DNA of 64,000 bases from UBA8389 sp964472175 (GCA_964472175.1 CAYYJF010000001.1:1-64000); one strand, 5' to 3'; positions 1 through 9,490 are shown, counted from the stretch's first letter. The notes: a model not told the origin generated them from the sequence alone. Numbers and translations are program-made.

Positions 1-2402
1 CCGCTTTGTTGGTCTTACATGATTGGTCTTGTGCCGTTTCACTTGAAAACGAAGAGATTGACAAAGAAAGAGGGGTCATCAGGGAAGAATGGAGAACTGG
101 TCAAACTGCCGAAAGAAGGGTTATGCAGGCAAGAAATGAAGTCATGATGGCGGGATCGAAGTATGCTAAAAGAACCGTCATTGGCGACACCTCCGTCATC
201 AATAATTTTAAATACTCAGATCTTAAAGCCTATTACAAAAAATGGTATAGACCAGACCTACAGGCGATTCTCGTTGTTGGAGATGTTGACGTCGATCAAA
301 TTGAGAAAAAAATCATTGCCTTGTTTTCGGACATTCCACTTTCAGAAAACAGGGCTGAGCGTATCTGGTTCGAAGTACCCGACAATAAAAAGCCCATCGT
401 TGGTGTTTTCACCGATCCTGAAATGCCTTCGTATCAAATGCTGGCATTTTGGAAGCGATCTGTTATTCCTGACAGCATCAAATTATCGACCAAAGGGTAT
501 ATTCTAAGCCTCATCAATAGATTGATCACCAATATGTCTATGGAAAGATTTTCCGATATAACTCAAGAGACCAATACACCTTTTATTTCCGCTGCTTCAG
601 CAGTCACAGGTTTGGCCAGAACGGCAGATGCCTATATGTTTCAATGTGCTCCTGTACAAGGAAAAGAAGATGAAGCTCGAATCAGGATGTTGAAAGAAAT
701 TGAAACCATACGAAGATATGGTTTTACGGAGTCCGAATTGCAAAGGGCCAAAACGAATTTTCTTAGCCAGATGGACAAAACATTCAAAGAAAAAAATCAA
801 CAACAAAACAGCAGTTTAATAAACGAATATATTCGGCACTTTACGGAAGCTGAACCGATTCCCGGTATCGCCTGGGAATACGACTTGACGCGTGCCATTT
901 TACCCACCATCCAGCTCTCAAGCGTCAACAGTTTGGTTTCCACTTATTTACCAGATGAGAATATGGTGTTTACCATTGCAGGGCCCAGGGCGCATTCATT
1001 AACTTATCCTTCAAATGAAGACTTACTCAAAGAAATTGAAGCCATAAAAACGGCTGAAATCAAGCCCTATAAGGACAGTGAACAAAACAAGCCACTCATT
1101 GATTCCCTACCTCAAAGCGGGCAAATCAAAAAGAAAAAATTCAACAAAACATTTGGCACACAGGAATGGATGCTTTCAAATGGCATCAAAATTGTCATTA
1201 AACCCACCAAGTTTAAGGATGATGAAATACGCATGGCTGCATGGAGTGAAGGTGGTACAAGTTTGTATCCGACAAACGAACAGATGTCCGCATCCATTGC
1301 TACGGATTTGATTTCATACAGTGGTCTTGGCGCTTTCAAGGCCACCGAACTCCAAAAACTGCTCACCGGCAAATTGGTTTCAGTCTCGTTGGGCATAGGC
1401 ACATACGATGAAAAAATCAACGGAACGTCTGCTGTTAAAGACATTGAAACCATGCTTCAATTGACGCATTTATATTTTACAAACATTAGAAAAGATGAAA
1501 ATGCCTATCAATTGATGATGGATCAAATCTGGACTTATTTGGTCAACACGGATAACAACCCACAAAAAGCGTATTCGGATTCAGTCAGTTTAATCACCTA
1601 CGGTTACCATCCAAATGTGCTCGTTCTAAATAAGGAATCGATTCGAAAGATTGATATGGAAACGGCATACAGAATCTATAAAGAAAGGTTTCAAAATCCG
1701 GCTGATTTCACTTTTGTTTTTGTTGGGAACATGGATGTAAACACTTTTGCTCCTCTGATCGAAAAATATTTGGGTAGCTTGAAAACCAACAAAACGAAAG
1801 AAAAATGGATGGATCAGGACATTCGCATACAACCCGGATTCATTAAAAAAGATATTGTAAAAGAACTTCAGGTGAAAAAAACCACGAACAACATTCGTTA
1901 TTCCATGATTTTGCCATACAACATGAAGAGTATCGTGCAATTAAATACCCTTTCTGAAATCCTGAAGCTCAGATATACAGAAACACTAAGGGAAAAAGAA
2001 GGGGCAACTTATGGTGTCTCTGTAAGCGCATCCCTGACGAAACGTCCCATTGAGCAAGGATCCATTTCCATTCGATTTGATACGGATCCTGAATTATCGG
2101 CCAAAACACTCAAGATGATTGGTGACGAGATCGATTCCATCGCAAAATCCGGCCCGACCTTGACCGACCTGAGCAAGGTTAAGTTAAACACCATCAAACA
2201 ATTGAAAGAGAATGAAGCAGAAAATGGCTGGTGGTTAAGTATCATTACTCACTTTCAGCGAGATCAAATCAATTATTTAAAAGATTATCAAAAAGAAGTG
2301 GAACAATTGGATGTTCAATCCATTCAGAACTTAGCCAAAGAATTGATCAAACAAGGAAATTGCATTCAAATATTATTGCAACCCGGCGAAAAAAATAATT
2401 AA
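1..2402 (+). CDS. M16 family zinc peptidase, 5'-truncated by window edge
   Basis: Large two-module M16 (insulinase/pitrilysin) metallopeptidase, probably periplasmic, which degrades peptides inside a closed chamber. The frame is open from base 3, and the visible ~799 residues begin just after the region that should hold the zinc motif HxxEH, so the true start lies upstream. The opening residues (HDWS, then EIDKERGVIREEWR) match the M16 segment after the zinc site, including the downstream glutamate region. An M16 C-terminal domain follows, with YYKKWYRPDL near residue 75, and a second inactive-type module runs from about residue 390. Full-length Bacteroidota relatives are about 930 residues, so roughly 130 are missing. 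A second, short M16 gene lies at 56508-57755. Whether this protein is active cannot be judged without its N-terminus. Confidence 0.9.
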   Translation, partial: ALLVLHDWSCAVSLENEEIDKERGVIREEWRTGQTAERRVMQARNEVMMAGSKYAKRTVIGDTSVINNFKYSDLKAYYKKWYRPDLQAILVVGDVDVDQIEKKIIALFSDIPLSENRAERIWFEVPDNKKPIVGVFTDPEMPSYQMLAFWKRSVIPDSIKLSTKGYILSLINRLITNMSMERFSDITQETNTPFISAASAVTGLARTADAYMFQCAPVQGKEDEARIRMLKEIETIRRYGFTESELQRAKTNFLSQMDKTFKEKNQQQNSSLINEYIRHFTEAEPIPGIAWEYDLTRAILPTIQLSSVNSLVSTYLPDENMVFTIAGPRAHSLTYPSNEDLLKEIEAIKTAEIKPYKDSEQNKPLIDSLPQSGQIKKKKFNKTFGTQEWMLSNGIKIVIKPTKFKDDEIRMAAWSEGGTSLYPTNEQMSASIATDLISYSGLGAFKATELQKLLTGKLVSVSLGIGTYDEKINGTSAVKDIETMLQLTHLYFTNIRKDENAYQLMMDQIWTYLVNTDNNPQKAYSDSVSLITYGYHPNVLVLNKESIRKIDMETAYRIYKERFQNPADFTFVFVGNMDVNTFAPLIEKYLGSLKTNKTKEKWMDQDIRIQPGFIKKDIVKELQVKKTTNNIRYSMILPYNMKSIVQLNTLSEILKLRYTETLREKEGATYGVSVSASLTKRPIEQGSISIRFDTDPELSAKTLKMIGDEIDSIAKSGPTLTDLSKVKLNTIKQLKENEAENGWWLSIITHFQRDQINYLKDYQKEVEQLDVQSIQNLAKELIKQGNCIQILLQPGEKNN

Positions 2403-2412
2403 AGAAAAAAAG

Positions 2413-3984
2413 TTAGAGGGGATTTTTATTGGGATAATCTATCGTATAATGAAGTCCCCTGCTTTCTTTGCGTTCCTGAGCTTGCTTGATGACAAGATAG
2501 CCCGTATTGATGATGTTTCTCAATTCGCAAATTTCTTTCATCACAACCGATCTTACAAACAAACGTTCCGTTTCTTTGTATAAAATATCCAACCTGTCCA
2601 TGGCCCTTTTTAGTCGGAGATTTGAACGTACGATGCCAACGTAAGTGGACATGATTTGCCCGACTTCTTTTGCACTTTGTGTAATCAAAACCATTTCTTC
2701 AGGCAAACGTGTCCCTTCATCATTCCATAATGGAATTCTATCTTCAAAATCCAGAGCGCCCAGTAAAGTTAAAGAGTGCTTTGCAGCGGCTTCTGCATAA
2801 ACGATGGCCTCAAGCAAAGAATTGGATGCCAAACGATTTGCACCATGTAAACCTGTGCAGGCGCACTCTCCTGCTGCATACAAACGACCAATCGATGTTC
2901 TTGCATCCATATCAACAGTGATCCCACCACACAGATAATGTGCAGCGGGAGCCACAGGAATAAAATCCTTGGTTATGTCAATCCCCAAAGAAAGACATTT
3001 CTCATAAATCATGGGGAACTCAGTTTTTGTCTTTTCAGAATCGGCATGTGTGACATCCAAGTAGACAAAATCATCACCCCTCGATTTCATTTCATTGTCA
3101 ATGGCCCTGGCAACGATGTCACGTGGTGCAAGTGACCCACGTTTGTCATATTTTTGCATAAACTCTTCACCTGATTGTGTCTTCAATACGGCACCATATC
3201 CACGCATGGCTTCGGTGATTAAAAAGGATGGCCTTTCACTTGGATGATACAATGCCGTTGGGTGAAATTGAACAAATTCCATTCCCGAAACAGTTCCTTT
3301 GGCCCTGTACACCATGGCAATACCATCGCCTGTGGCAATTAGTGGATTGGTGGTAGTTTGATAAATATTTCCAATTCCGCCTGTTGCCATCAAAGTGATT
3401 TTAGACAAAAAAGTATGAATCTTTTTGGTTTTCAAATCCAAAATATAGGCACCGTAACATTCGATATTGCTGGAATGCCTCGTTACATTTTGACCCAAAT
3501 GATGTTGGGTAAGTATTTCTATGGAAAAATGGTGATCAAAGACATCAATATTGGGATGGTTTTTTACCCGCCTGATCAAACTCTTCTGAATTTCAGCACC
3601 CGTAGAATCTTTGTGGTGCAAAATCCGGAATTCTGAATGCCCACCTTCCCGATGCAGGTCAAATTTTCCTTCATCGTCTTTATCAAAATCAACCCCCCAA
3701 CGAACGAGTTGATCAATTTCTTCAGGGGCTTCATGCACGACTTTTCTAACTACATCCTGATTGCAAATGCCGTCTCCGGCAATCAACGTATCGCTGATGT
3801 GTTTCTCAAATTGGTCGTTTGCCAATGTCACTGAGGCAATTCCTCCCTGCGCATAAAACGTATTGGCTTCTTCCAGACCAGTTTTGCAACAAATGGCTAC
3901 ACGCGCTTTATCGGCAACTTTTAATGCGAAACTCATTCCGGCCAAACCGGATCCAATTACCAAATAATCATATTTTTTAATCAT
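2413..3984 (-). CDS. nadB: L-aspartate oxidase
   Basis: FAD enzyme that oxidises L-aspartate to iminoaspartate, the first step of de novo NAD synthesis. It is 523 residues, the usual family length. The N-terminal dinucleotide-binding motif GSGLAG is at residues 11-16. FYAQGGIAS near residue 45 and the HPTALYHP and GANRLASNSLLEA motifs are typical of the succinate dehydrogenase/fumarate reductase/NadB flavoprotein fold. The separate sdhA in this window (26797-28758) and the shorter length argue for NadB here. It is transcribed divergently from leuS, with its own -7 element at 4040-4047. Its 3' end lies 10 bases from the end of the M16 gene on the other strand. nadA and nadC are not in the window. 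Confidence 0.95.
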   Translation of the reverse strand: MIKKYDYLVIGSGLAGMSFALKVADKARVAICCKTGLEEANTFYAQGGIASVTLANDQFEKHISDTLIAGDGICNQDVVRKVVHEAPEEIDQLVRWGVDFDKDDEGKFDLHREGGHSEFRILHHKDSTGAEIQKSLIRRVKNHPNIDVFDHHFSIEILTQHHLGQNVTRHSSNIECYGAYILDLKTKKIHTFLSKITLMATGGIGNIYQTTTNPLIATGDGIAMVYRAKGTVSGMEFVQFHPTALYHPSERPSFLITEAMRGYGAVLKTQSGEEFMQKYDKRGSLAPRDIVARAIDNEMKSRGDDFVYLDVTHADSEKTKTEFPMIYEKCLSLGIDITKDFIPVAPAAHYLCGGITVDMDARTSIGRLYAAGECACTGLHGANRLASNSLLEAIVYAEAAAKHSLTLLGALDFEDRIPLWNDEGTRLPEEMVLITQSAKEVGQIMSTYVGIVRSNLRLKRAMDRLDILYKETERLFVRSVVMKEICELRNIINTGYLVIKQAQERKESRGLHYTIDYPNKNPL

Positions 3985-4039
3985 AGAGCTTCTTCTTAAT
4001 CGTTTATGGACTTTCTTAACTGCAATAAAGTAGCGAATG

Positions 4040-4067
4040 CAAAATTAGGTTTTTTTTGATTATTCAA
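4040..4067 (-). promoter_or_regulatory. nadB promoter
   Basis: On the minus strand a TAATTTTG element (4047-4040) matches the Bacteroidota -7 consensus TAnnTTTG. A TTG at 4067-4065 lies 17 bases upstream, within the normal spacing for the -33 element. The predicted leader to the nadB start at 3984 is about 50 bases. Confidence 0.6.
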
Positions 4068-4072
4068 ATGCT

Positions 4073-4080
4073 TACCTTTG
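4073..4080 (+). promoter_or_regulatory. leuS promoter -7 element
   Basis: TACCTTTG matches the Bacteroidota -7 consensus TAnnTTTG and lies 36 bases upstream of the leuS ATG. It sits a few bases beyond the -33 TTG of the divergent nadB promoter, so the two polymerase sites overlap. Confidence 0.6.
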
Positions 4081-4116
4081 CGGCAAAATAGTTTCCTGTA
4101 ATCATTTTGAATATAA

Positions 4117-6873
4117 ATGGAATACAACTTCAAGGCCATTGAGAATAAATGGCAGGCCATTTGGAAGACCAAACAAACGTACAAAGTAACTGAAGATCAA
4201 AGCAAACCAAAATATTATGTGTTGGATATGTTCCCGTACCCTTCAGGTGCAGGATTGCATGTCGGACACCCACTTGGTTACATTGCCTCTGACATTTACT
4301 CCAGATACAAACGTTTGAAAGGATTCAATGTCCTGCATCCGATGGGCTATGATGCATATGGTCTGCCAGCTGAGCAATATGCCATTCAAACCGGTCAACA
4401 TCCTGCCACAACGACAACCATCAATATTGCCAGATATAGGGAGCAACTAGATAAGATTGGTTTCAGCTTTGACTGGAGCAGAGAGCTTCGTACCTGCGAC
4501 CCTGAATTTTACAAATGGACGCAGTGGGCTTTTATTCAAATGTACCATTCTTTTTTTGACAAAAATGAGAATAAAGCACTGCCAATCAAAACTTTAATAG
4601 AACACTTACAACAATACGGTACACAAAACCTGCACGCTTCAGGTTCTGAATGCCTCGACTTCACAGCGGCAGAATGGAATGCCAGCAGCGAAGAAGAAAA
4701 ACAACGCACCCTGATGAATTACAGGTTGGCTTACCTGGGCGACTCCATGGTGAATTGGTGCCCGAAACTGGGAACCGTTCTTGCCAATGATGAGGTGAGT
4801 GAAGGATGCTCTATCAGAGGAGGATATCCGGTTGTTCAAAAAGTAATGAAACAGTGGTGCTTGAGAATTTCCGCCTATGCACAGCGCTTATTGGATGGAT
4901 TAAATACCATAGATTGGTCAGAATCCATCAAAGAAACACAAAAAAATTGGATTGGTCGAAGCGAAGGCGCAGAGTTGACCTTTAAAGTCCAAAATTCCAG
5001 CCTTGACTTTAAAGTGTTTACAACAAGGGCAGATACCGTTTTCGGGGTGACATTTATGGTATTGGCTCCAGAGAGCGAATTGGTAAATTTGGTCACCATT
5101 GACACGCAGAAAGAAATTGTTAGAAACTATCTGTCAGACACAAAAAAAAGAACAGAACGGGAACGCATTTCCGATAAAAAAGTGACCGGAGTTTTCACAG
5201 GTTCCTACGCCATCAACCCATTCACGAATGAACCCATTCCTATTTGGATCAGCGATTATGTGATTGCCGGTTACGGAACAGGTGCCATCATGGCCGTTCC
5301 TGCACACGACTCTAGAGACTACGCTTTTGCCAAACACTTCAATTTACCCATCATTCCATTGATAGAAGGAGCCGATGTGAGCAAGGAAAGTTATGATGCC
5401 AAGGATGGTATCATGATGAATTCAGGCTTTTTGAACGGTTTGAAGGTGAAAGATGCCATCGCAAAAACGAAAACATACATCCAGGATAATAAACTTGGCA
5501 GCATCAAAATCAACTACAGACTCAGAGATGCCATATTCAGCCGACAACGCTATTGGGGTGAACCATTTCCGGTCTACTATAAAGACGGAATGCCTCAAAT
5601 GTTGGACGTATCTGAATTGCCCTTATTGCTGCCTGAAATCGATAGCTATTTGCCAACAGAATCGGGTGAGCCACCGCTTGGTAGAGCAGATAATTGGAAA
5701 ACAGCACAAGGCTATCCTTTGGAATTGAATACCATGCCCGGATTTGCCGGCTCGTCCGCATATTACCTCAGGTACATGGATCCCAGAAATCAGGACGCTT
5801 TGGTTGGAAAAGAAGCCAATGCTTATTGGGAGCAAGTCGATTTGTATGTTGGTGGAACCGAACATGCCACCGGGCATTTGATTTACAGCCGCTTCTGGAA
5901 CAAATTTTTATTTGATTTGGGCTATGTTTGTAAAGACGAGCCTTTCAAAAAGCTGGTCAACCAGGGCATGATTCAAGGTCGTTCGAATTTCGTATATCGC
6001 ATCAAAGATACCAACACCTTTGTTTCCTATCATTTGAAAAATCAATACGATACAACCGAATTGCATGTAGATGTAAACATTGTTGATAATGATATCCTTG
6101 ATATGGAGCGATTCAAGCAATGGAGTCCGGAATATGCTTCTGCCGAATTTATTCTTGAAGACGGAAAATACATCTGCGGCTGGGCTGTAGAAAAAATGTC
6201 AAAATCCATGTACAATGTCGTCAACCCCGATGACATTGTTGAAAAATTTGGAGCTGACACCCTGCGTTTGTACGAGATGTTCTTAGGACCTGTTGAACAA
6301 TCAAAACCCTGGGATACCAACGGCATAGACGGCGTACATCGGTTTATCAAAAAATTATGGGGCTTGTGTTCTGATGAAGAAGGATTCCGTTTCAGCAATG
6401 AGACCCCTTCGCCAGAGGAACTAAAAGCCTTACATAAATTGATTAAAAAGATCAGTTGGGATATTGAAAATTTTTCATTCAATACATCCATCAGTGCGTT
6501 TATGATTTGTGTAAATGACTTATTGGCACTCCGCAGCAATAAAAAAACCATCATCAAGGAATTGGTGGTACTTTTAGCGCCCTTTGCGCCACATCTATCT
6601 GAAGAAATCTGGGAGGCTTTGGGTGAAAAGGGCAGTGTCTGTGATGCATCATGGCCCATCTGCAATGAGTCTTACCTGATTGAATCCACCTTCAATTATC
6701 CCATTTCCTTCAATGGAAAGACACGTTTTACACTTGAATTGCAAGCAGATTTAAGCGTGAAAGAAATTGAAGAAACGGTATTAAATCACCCCAATGCGCA
6801 AAAATGGCTTGAGGGGAAAACACCGAAAAAAACCATCATCATTCCGAAAAAGATTGTTAATATTGTATTATAA
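4117..6873 (+). CDS. leuS: leucyl-tRNA synthetase
   Basis: Class Ia aminoacyl-tRNA synthetase that charges tRNA-Leu in the cytoplasm. It is 918 residues, normal for Bacteroidota LeuS. The HIGH-type motif HVGH is at residues 48-51. The CP1 editing domain is visible around residues 230-430, with YGTGAIMAVPAHDSRD typical of the LeuRS editing site. The KMSKS loop is at about residues 692-696 in full consensus form. The anticodon-binding domain follows, with APFAPHLSEEIW as expected. The ATG at 4117 fits a start shortly after the -7 box at 4073-4080. The next gene begins about 15 bases downstream and probably shares the transcript. Confidence 0.97.
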   Translation: MEYNFKAIENKWQAIWKTKQTYKVTEDQSKPKYYVLDMFPYPSGAGLHVGHPLGYIASDIYSRYKRLKGFNVLHPMGYDAYGLPAEQYAIQTGQHPATTTTINIARYREQLDKIGFSFDWSRELRTCDPEFYKWTQWAFIQMYHSFFDKNENKALPIKTLIEHLQQYGTQNLHASGSECLDFTAAEWNASSEEEKQRTLMNYRLAYLGDSMVNWCPKLGTVLANDEVSEGCSIRGGYPVVQKVMKQWCLRISAYAQRLLDGLNTIDWSESIKETQKNWIGRSEGAELTFKVQNSSLDFKVFTTRADTVFGVTFMVLAPESELVNLVTIDTQKEIVRNYLSDTKKRTERERISDKKVTGVFTGSYAINPFTNEPIPIWISDYVIAGYGTGAIMAVPAHDSRDYAFAKHFNLPIIPLIEGADVSKESYDAKDGIMMNSGFLNGLKVKDAIAKTKTYIQDNKLGSIKINYRLRDAIFSRQRYWGEPFPVYYKDGMPQMLDVSELPLLLPEIDSYLPTESGEPPLGRADNWKTAQGYPLELNTMPGFAGSSAYYLRYMDPRNQDALVGKEANAYWEQVDLYVGGTEHATGHLIYSRFWNKFLFDLGYVCKDEPFKKLVNQGMIQGRSNFVYRIKDTNTFVSYHLKNQYDTTELHVDVNIVDNDILDMERFKQWSPEYASAEFILEDGKYICGWAVEKMSKSMYNVVNPDDIVEKFGADTLRLYEMFLGPVEQSKPWDTNGIDGVHRFIKKLWGLCSDEEGFRFSNETPSPEELKALHKLIKKISWDIENFSFNTSISAFMICVNDLLALRSNKKTIIKELVVLLAPFAPHLSEEIWEALGEKGSVCDASWPICNESYLIESTFNYPISFNGKTRFTLELQADLSVKEIEETVLNHPNAQKWLEGKTPKKTIIIPKKIVNIVL

Positions 6874-6887
6874 CCATTACAATATTT

Positions 6888-7622
6888 ATTCATACGAAAA
6901 GGCTTAGACGACATATTGTTACGTATTTGCTGTGTTTGTTTTCTGGTTCCTTTCTATCGGCAAATGCACAATCACCTCTTGAAATTGAAGGGGCGTTCGG
7001 GTTTGGTTTGGGTGAATCTCAGCCATACAGCAACATGTTGATTTCGGCCAGGATACACTACAATACCACCATGTCATCGACTTTTGGATTGGGATTGTGG
7101 GAATCTGGTTACAACAAACAGTGGTTGACTGAAGCCAGCGATGCCAAAACCATTTTTCACTTGTATGACGGAAAAACATTGCCCATCATACAGAGCGGCA
7201 TAAAAATTCAACACCCCATCGGCAAAATTGGTTTATACCCAATCAGCATTGGCGTTGAACCTTTCGTTACTTTTCTGCCATTTTCTGCACGCACTGCCCA
7301 CTTAGAAGAAACCTATTTTTCTAAAGACGATGCCGCAAGTACTTTGGCCGGAAAAGACATCTTTGAAAGGACAGGATCAGCCGATTTTGCGATTAAAAGC
7401 GCCTGCCATCCCAGAGTGTACGTTGGAGGAGCTGTTCACTTTTCGACCATTGTTAAAAAATCTATTCGCGTTCAATTGGGCTTCGGATATACCACTTTGG
7501 ACCTCTTTAAAGATTTACGTACAGAGAACCTGCATGGTGTGCCTCTAAACGAACACTTACCAAAAAGTGGCATAAAATATATTTCATTGGCTTTTTCCTA
7601 TCACAATCGTACAAACCAATAG
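6888..7622 (+). CDS. secreted barrel-like protein of unknown function, non-ATG start
   Basis: I do not recognise a specific family. The mature part (about 215 residues) is rich in glycines and alternating hydrophobic and polar stretches, has few charged runs, and ends in an aromatic-rich strand. This is compatible with a small outer-membrane beta-barrel. No ATG or GTG gives a sensible N-terminus. The only TTG (6927) would remove the positive region of the signal peptide. Reading from an ATT at 6888 gives IHTKRLRRHIVTYLL, a basic n-region, a hydrophobic core and an ANA/Q cleavage site. The frame stays open further upstream, so the start is uncertain or a base is wrong. It lies 14 bases after leuS and 20 bases before the SulP gene, suggesting one transcript. 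Confidence 0.6.
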   Translation: MHTKRLRRHIVTYLLCLFSGSFLSANAQSPLEIEGAFGFGLGESQPYSNMLISARIHYNTTMSSTFGLGLWESGYNKQWLTEASDAKTIFHLYDGKTLPIIQSGIKIQHPIGKIGLYPISIGVEPFVTFLPFSARTAHLEETYFSKDDAASTLAGKDIFERTGSADFAIKSACHPRVYVGGAVHFSTIVKKSIRVQLGFGYTTLDLFKDLRTENLHGVPLNEHLPKSGIKYISLAFSYHNRTNQ

Positions 7623-7642
7623 TTTAATAATCTACTCCATTT

Positions 7643-9334
7643 ATGAATGTATCATTCAAACCGGCGTTGTTTGAAACGCTGAAAAATTACAACCGTCAAT
7701 TATTTCTAAAAGACTTAATGGCCGGCGTTATTGTGGGTATCGTTGCCCTGCCTCTGGCCATTGCTTTCGGTATCGCATCGGGCGTTTCTCCTGAAAAAGG
7801 ACTCATTACAGCAATTATTGGTGGATTTATCATTTCCTTTTTTGGAGGGAGCAAGGTTCAAATCGGAGGCCCTACCGGCGCCTTTATTGTGATCATATAT
7901 GGAATTATTGAACAATATGGAACGAGTGGATTAATCGTTGCCACATTAATGGCGGGACTCATGCTTTTTGCCATGGGAGCCTTGAAGTTAGGTAGCATCA
8001 TCAAATTTATGCCTTACCCCATCGTTGTTGGATTTACCAGCGGTATCGCCCTCACCATTTTTTCCACACAAATCAAAGATTTATTCGGAATGCAAATTGA
8101 CAAAGTGCCCGGCGATTTTATCGGGAAATGGGGCGCTTATTTTCAACATTTTGACATTGTGAATAGTTGGTCAATCATTCTAGGAGTCCTTAGTATTGTC
8201 ATCATTATCCTTTGGCCCAAAGTCTCAAAAAAGATTCCTGGATCGTTAATCGCCATCTTTGTGATCACCATTGGAGCCATTCTACTCAAAAATTATGCAG
8301 GCATCACCAACATCGAAACAATCGGCGATCGTTTTCAAATCCAAGCCAATTTGCCAAAACCGGAGAGTCCCGTTTTGAGTCTGTCACTCATACGAGAACT
8401 ACTTCCTGCTGCCTTTACCATTGCCATGTTGGGTGCCATTGAATCTTTGCTTTCAGCCATGGTTGCAGATGGGGTCGCCAATGATAAGCACGACTCCAAT
8501 ACCGAATTGATGGCGCAAGGTGTTGCCAATATGGTTGTTCCATTTTTCGGTGGTATTCCTTGCACAGGAGCGATTGCAAGGACTATGACAAACATCAACA
8601 ATGGAGGGAAAACGCCGGTGGCAGGGCTCATCCATGCCGTTGTGTTGCTAATGATTCTCTTATTCCTTGGTCCTTTAACCAAATACATCCCCATGGCTTG
8701 CCTGGCAGGAATATTGGTCGTGGTTGCGTACAACATGAGTGAATGGAGGCAATTTAAATCCCTGTTAAACAGACCAAAAGCAGACGTTGCTGTCCTATTA
8801 ATCACCTTCTTTTTAACCGTCTTATTCGACCTAACCATTGCCATCGAAATCGGCTTGTTGCTTGCGGTAATCTCCTTTCTGAAACGTATCATGGAAACGT
8901 CCAGTGTGTCTGTGATAGAAAAAGAATTGAAACCACACGATTTGGCTTCAGACGAAGAAAAACTCATCATTCCAAACGGTGTCTCTATATACGAGGTCAA
9001 TGGTCCGTTCTTTTTTGGGGTTGCCAATAAATTTGAAGAACAAATGGAGCAATTGGGAGAAAATCCTGTCGTTCGTATTATTCGAATGAGACAAGTTCCA
9101 TTTATCGATTCAACGGGTTTAAAGAACTTGGAAAATTTGTGTAAATCTGCCAAGCGCGTAGGTGTCACAACGGTACTTTCAGGCGTTAATCATACGGTTC
9201 AACAAATGTTGGAAAGATCCAATTTTCAGGAATTGATTGGCGAGGAGAACATCTGCAAAAACATCCAGGCTGCCTTGCTACGCAGTGAGCAGATTATTGA
9301 AAAAAAATCGGCAGAAAAGCATCACCAAAAATAA
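7643..9334 (+). CDS. SulP family inorganic anion transporter with STAS domain
   Basis: Inner-membrane carrier of the SulP/SLC26 family, which moves sulfate, bicarbonate or related anions. The 563 residues hold a short N-terminal cytoplasmic part (LFLKDLMAGVIVGIVALPLA is the usual family opening) and about ten or more hydrophobic segments to residue ~420. A cytoplasmic STAS domain covers about residues 440-550. Its anti-sigma-antagonist-like loop reads FIDSTGLKNL near residue 489, keeping the DST phospho-acceptor-type motif. The substrate cannot be read from the sequence. Sulfate would fit the sulfur-linked neighbour metK, but bicarbonate is also common in Bacteroidota. It is likely cotranscribed with the gene before it. 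Confidence 0.92.
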   Translation: MNVSFKPALFETLKNYNRQLFLKDLMAGVIVGIVALPLAIAFGIASGVSPEKGLITAIIGGFIISFFGGSKVQIGGPTGAFIVIIYGIIEQYGTSGLIVATLMAGLMLFAMGALKLGSIIKFMPYPIVVGFTSGIALTIFSTQIKDLFGMQIDKVPGDFIGKWGAYFQHFDIVNSWSIILGVLSIVIIILWPKVSKKIPGSLIAIFVITIGAILLKNYAGITNIETIGDRFQIQANLPKPESPVLSLSLIRELLPAAFTIAMLGAIESLLSAMVADGVANDKHDSNTELMAQGVANMVVPFFGGIPCTGAIARTMTNINNGGKTPVAGLIHAVVLLMILLFLGPLTKYIPMACLAGILVVVAYNMSEWRQFKSLLNRPKADVAVLLITFFLTVLFDLTIAIEIGLLLAVISFLKRIMETSSVSVIEKELKPHDLASDEEKLIIPNGVSIYEVNGPFFFGVANKFEEQMEQLGENPVVRIIRMRQVPFIDSTGLKNLENLCKSAKRVGVTTVLSGVNHTVQQMLERSNFQELIGEENICKNIQAALLRSEQIIEKKSAEKHHQK

Positions 9335-9340
9335 AATTGG

Positions 9341-9348
9341 TATCTTTG
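9341..9348 (+). promoter_or_regulatory. metK promoter -7 element
   Basis: TATCTTTG is a perfect match to TAnnTTTG. Transcription would start a few bases downstream, right at the 5' edge of the riboswitch-like element at 9355-9408. I see no good -33 TTG at the normal spacing. Confidence 0.6.
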
Positions 9349-9354
9349 TATCGA

Positions 9355-9408
9355 TTTGTGGAAGGATTTGGACGCTTGCAACCACTTGAAAAAATGCTAA
9401 AGATTCTT
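9355..9408 (+). ncRNA. probable SAM-II type riboswitch upstream of metK
   Basis: The leader carries the landmarks of the SAM-II (SAM-alpha) riboswitch in the right order. A 5' P1 strand GTGG (9358-9361) is followed by GATTT (9365-9369), a short spacer and TTGCAA (9376-9381). The complementary P1 strand CCAC (9382-9385) comes next, then TTGAAAAAA and GCTAAAG (9396-9402). The GATTT...TTGCAA...P1...GCTAAA layout matches what I remember of the SAM-II core crystallised from a marine metagenome. It starts just after the metK -7 element and ends about 80 bases before the ATG. SAM-II normally represses methionine/SAM genes when SAM is plentiful, so feedback on the SAM synthetase gene is sensible. I have not worked out the pseudoknot pairing fully. 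Confidence 0.75.
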
Positions 9409-9451
9409 TCTTGTCTATCGCAGCCTCCAACCCTTCTTAATTGATTATCAA

Positions 9452-9465
9452 CAGCATATTTGCTG
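9452..9465 (+). promoter_or_regulatory. small hairpin in the metK leader
   Basis: CAGCA and TGCTG flank a TATT loop about 25 bases before the metK start. It may act as the expression platform of the riboswitch or influence ribosome access. The stem is only five pairs and the role is inferred. Confidence 0.3.
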
Positions 9466-9490
9466 ATTTTATGTTAATTATTTAAAGAGT

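Noticed and set aside
6042..6665. Long antisense open frame (207 codons) within leuS
   Set aside because: leuS is certain in the other strand, the antisense protein has no recognisable motif, and its serine-rich composition is typical of a frame opposite a coding gene.
8335..9168. Long antisense open frame (277 codons) opposite the SulP gene
   Set aside because: The SulP/STAS protein is clear on the plus strand, and the antisense frame has no promoter or family resemblance.
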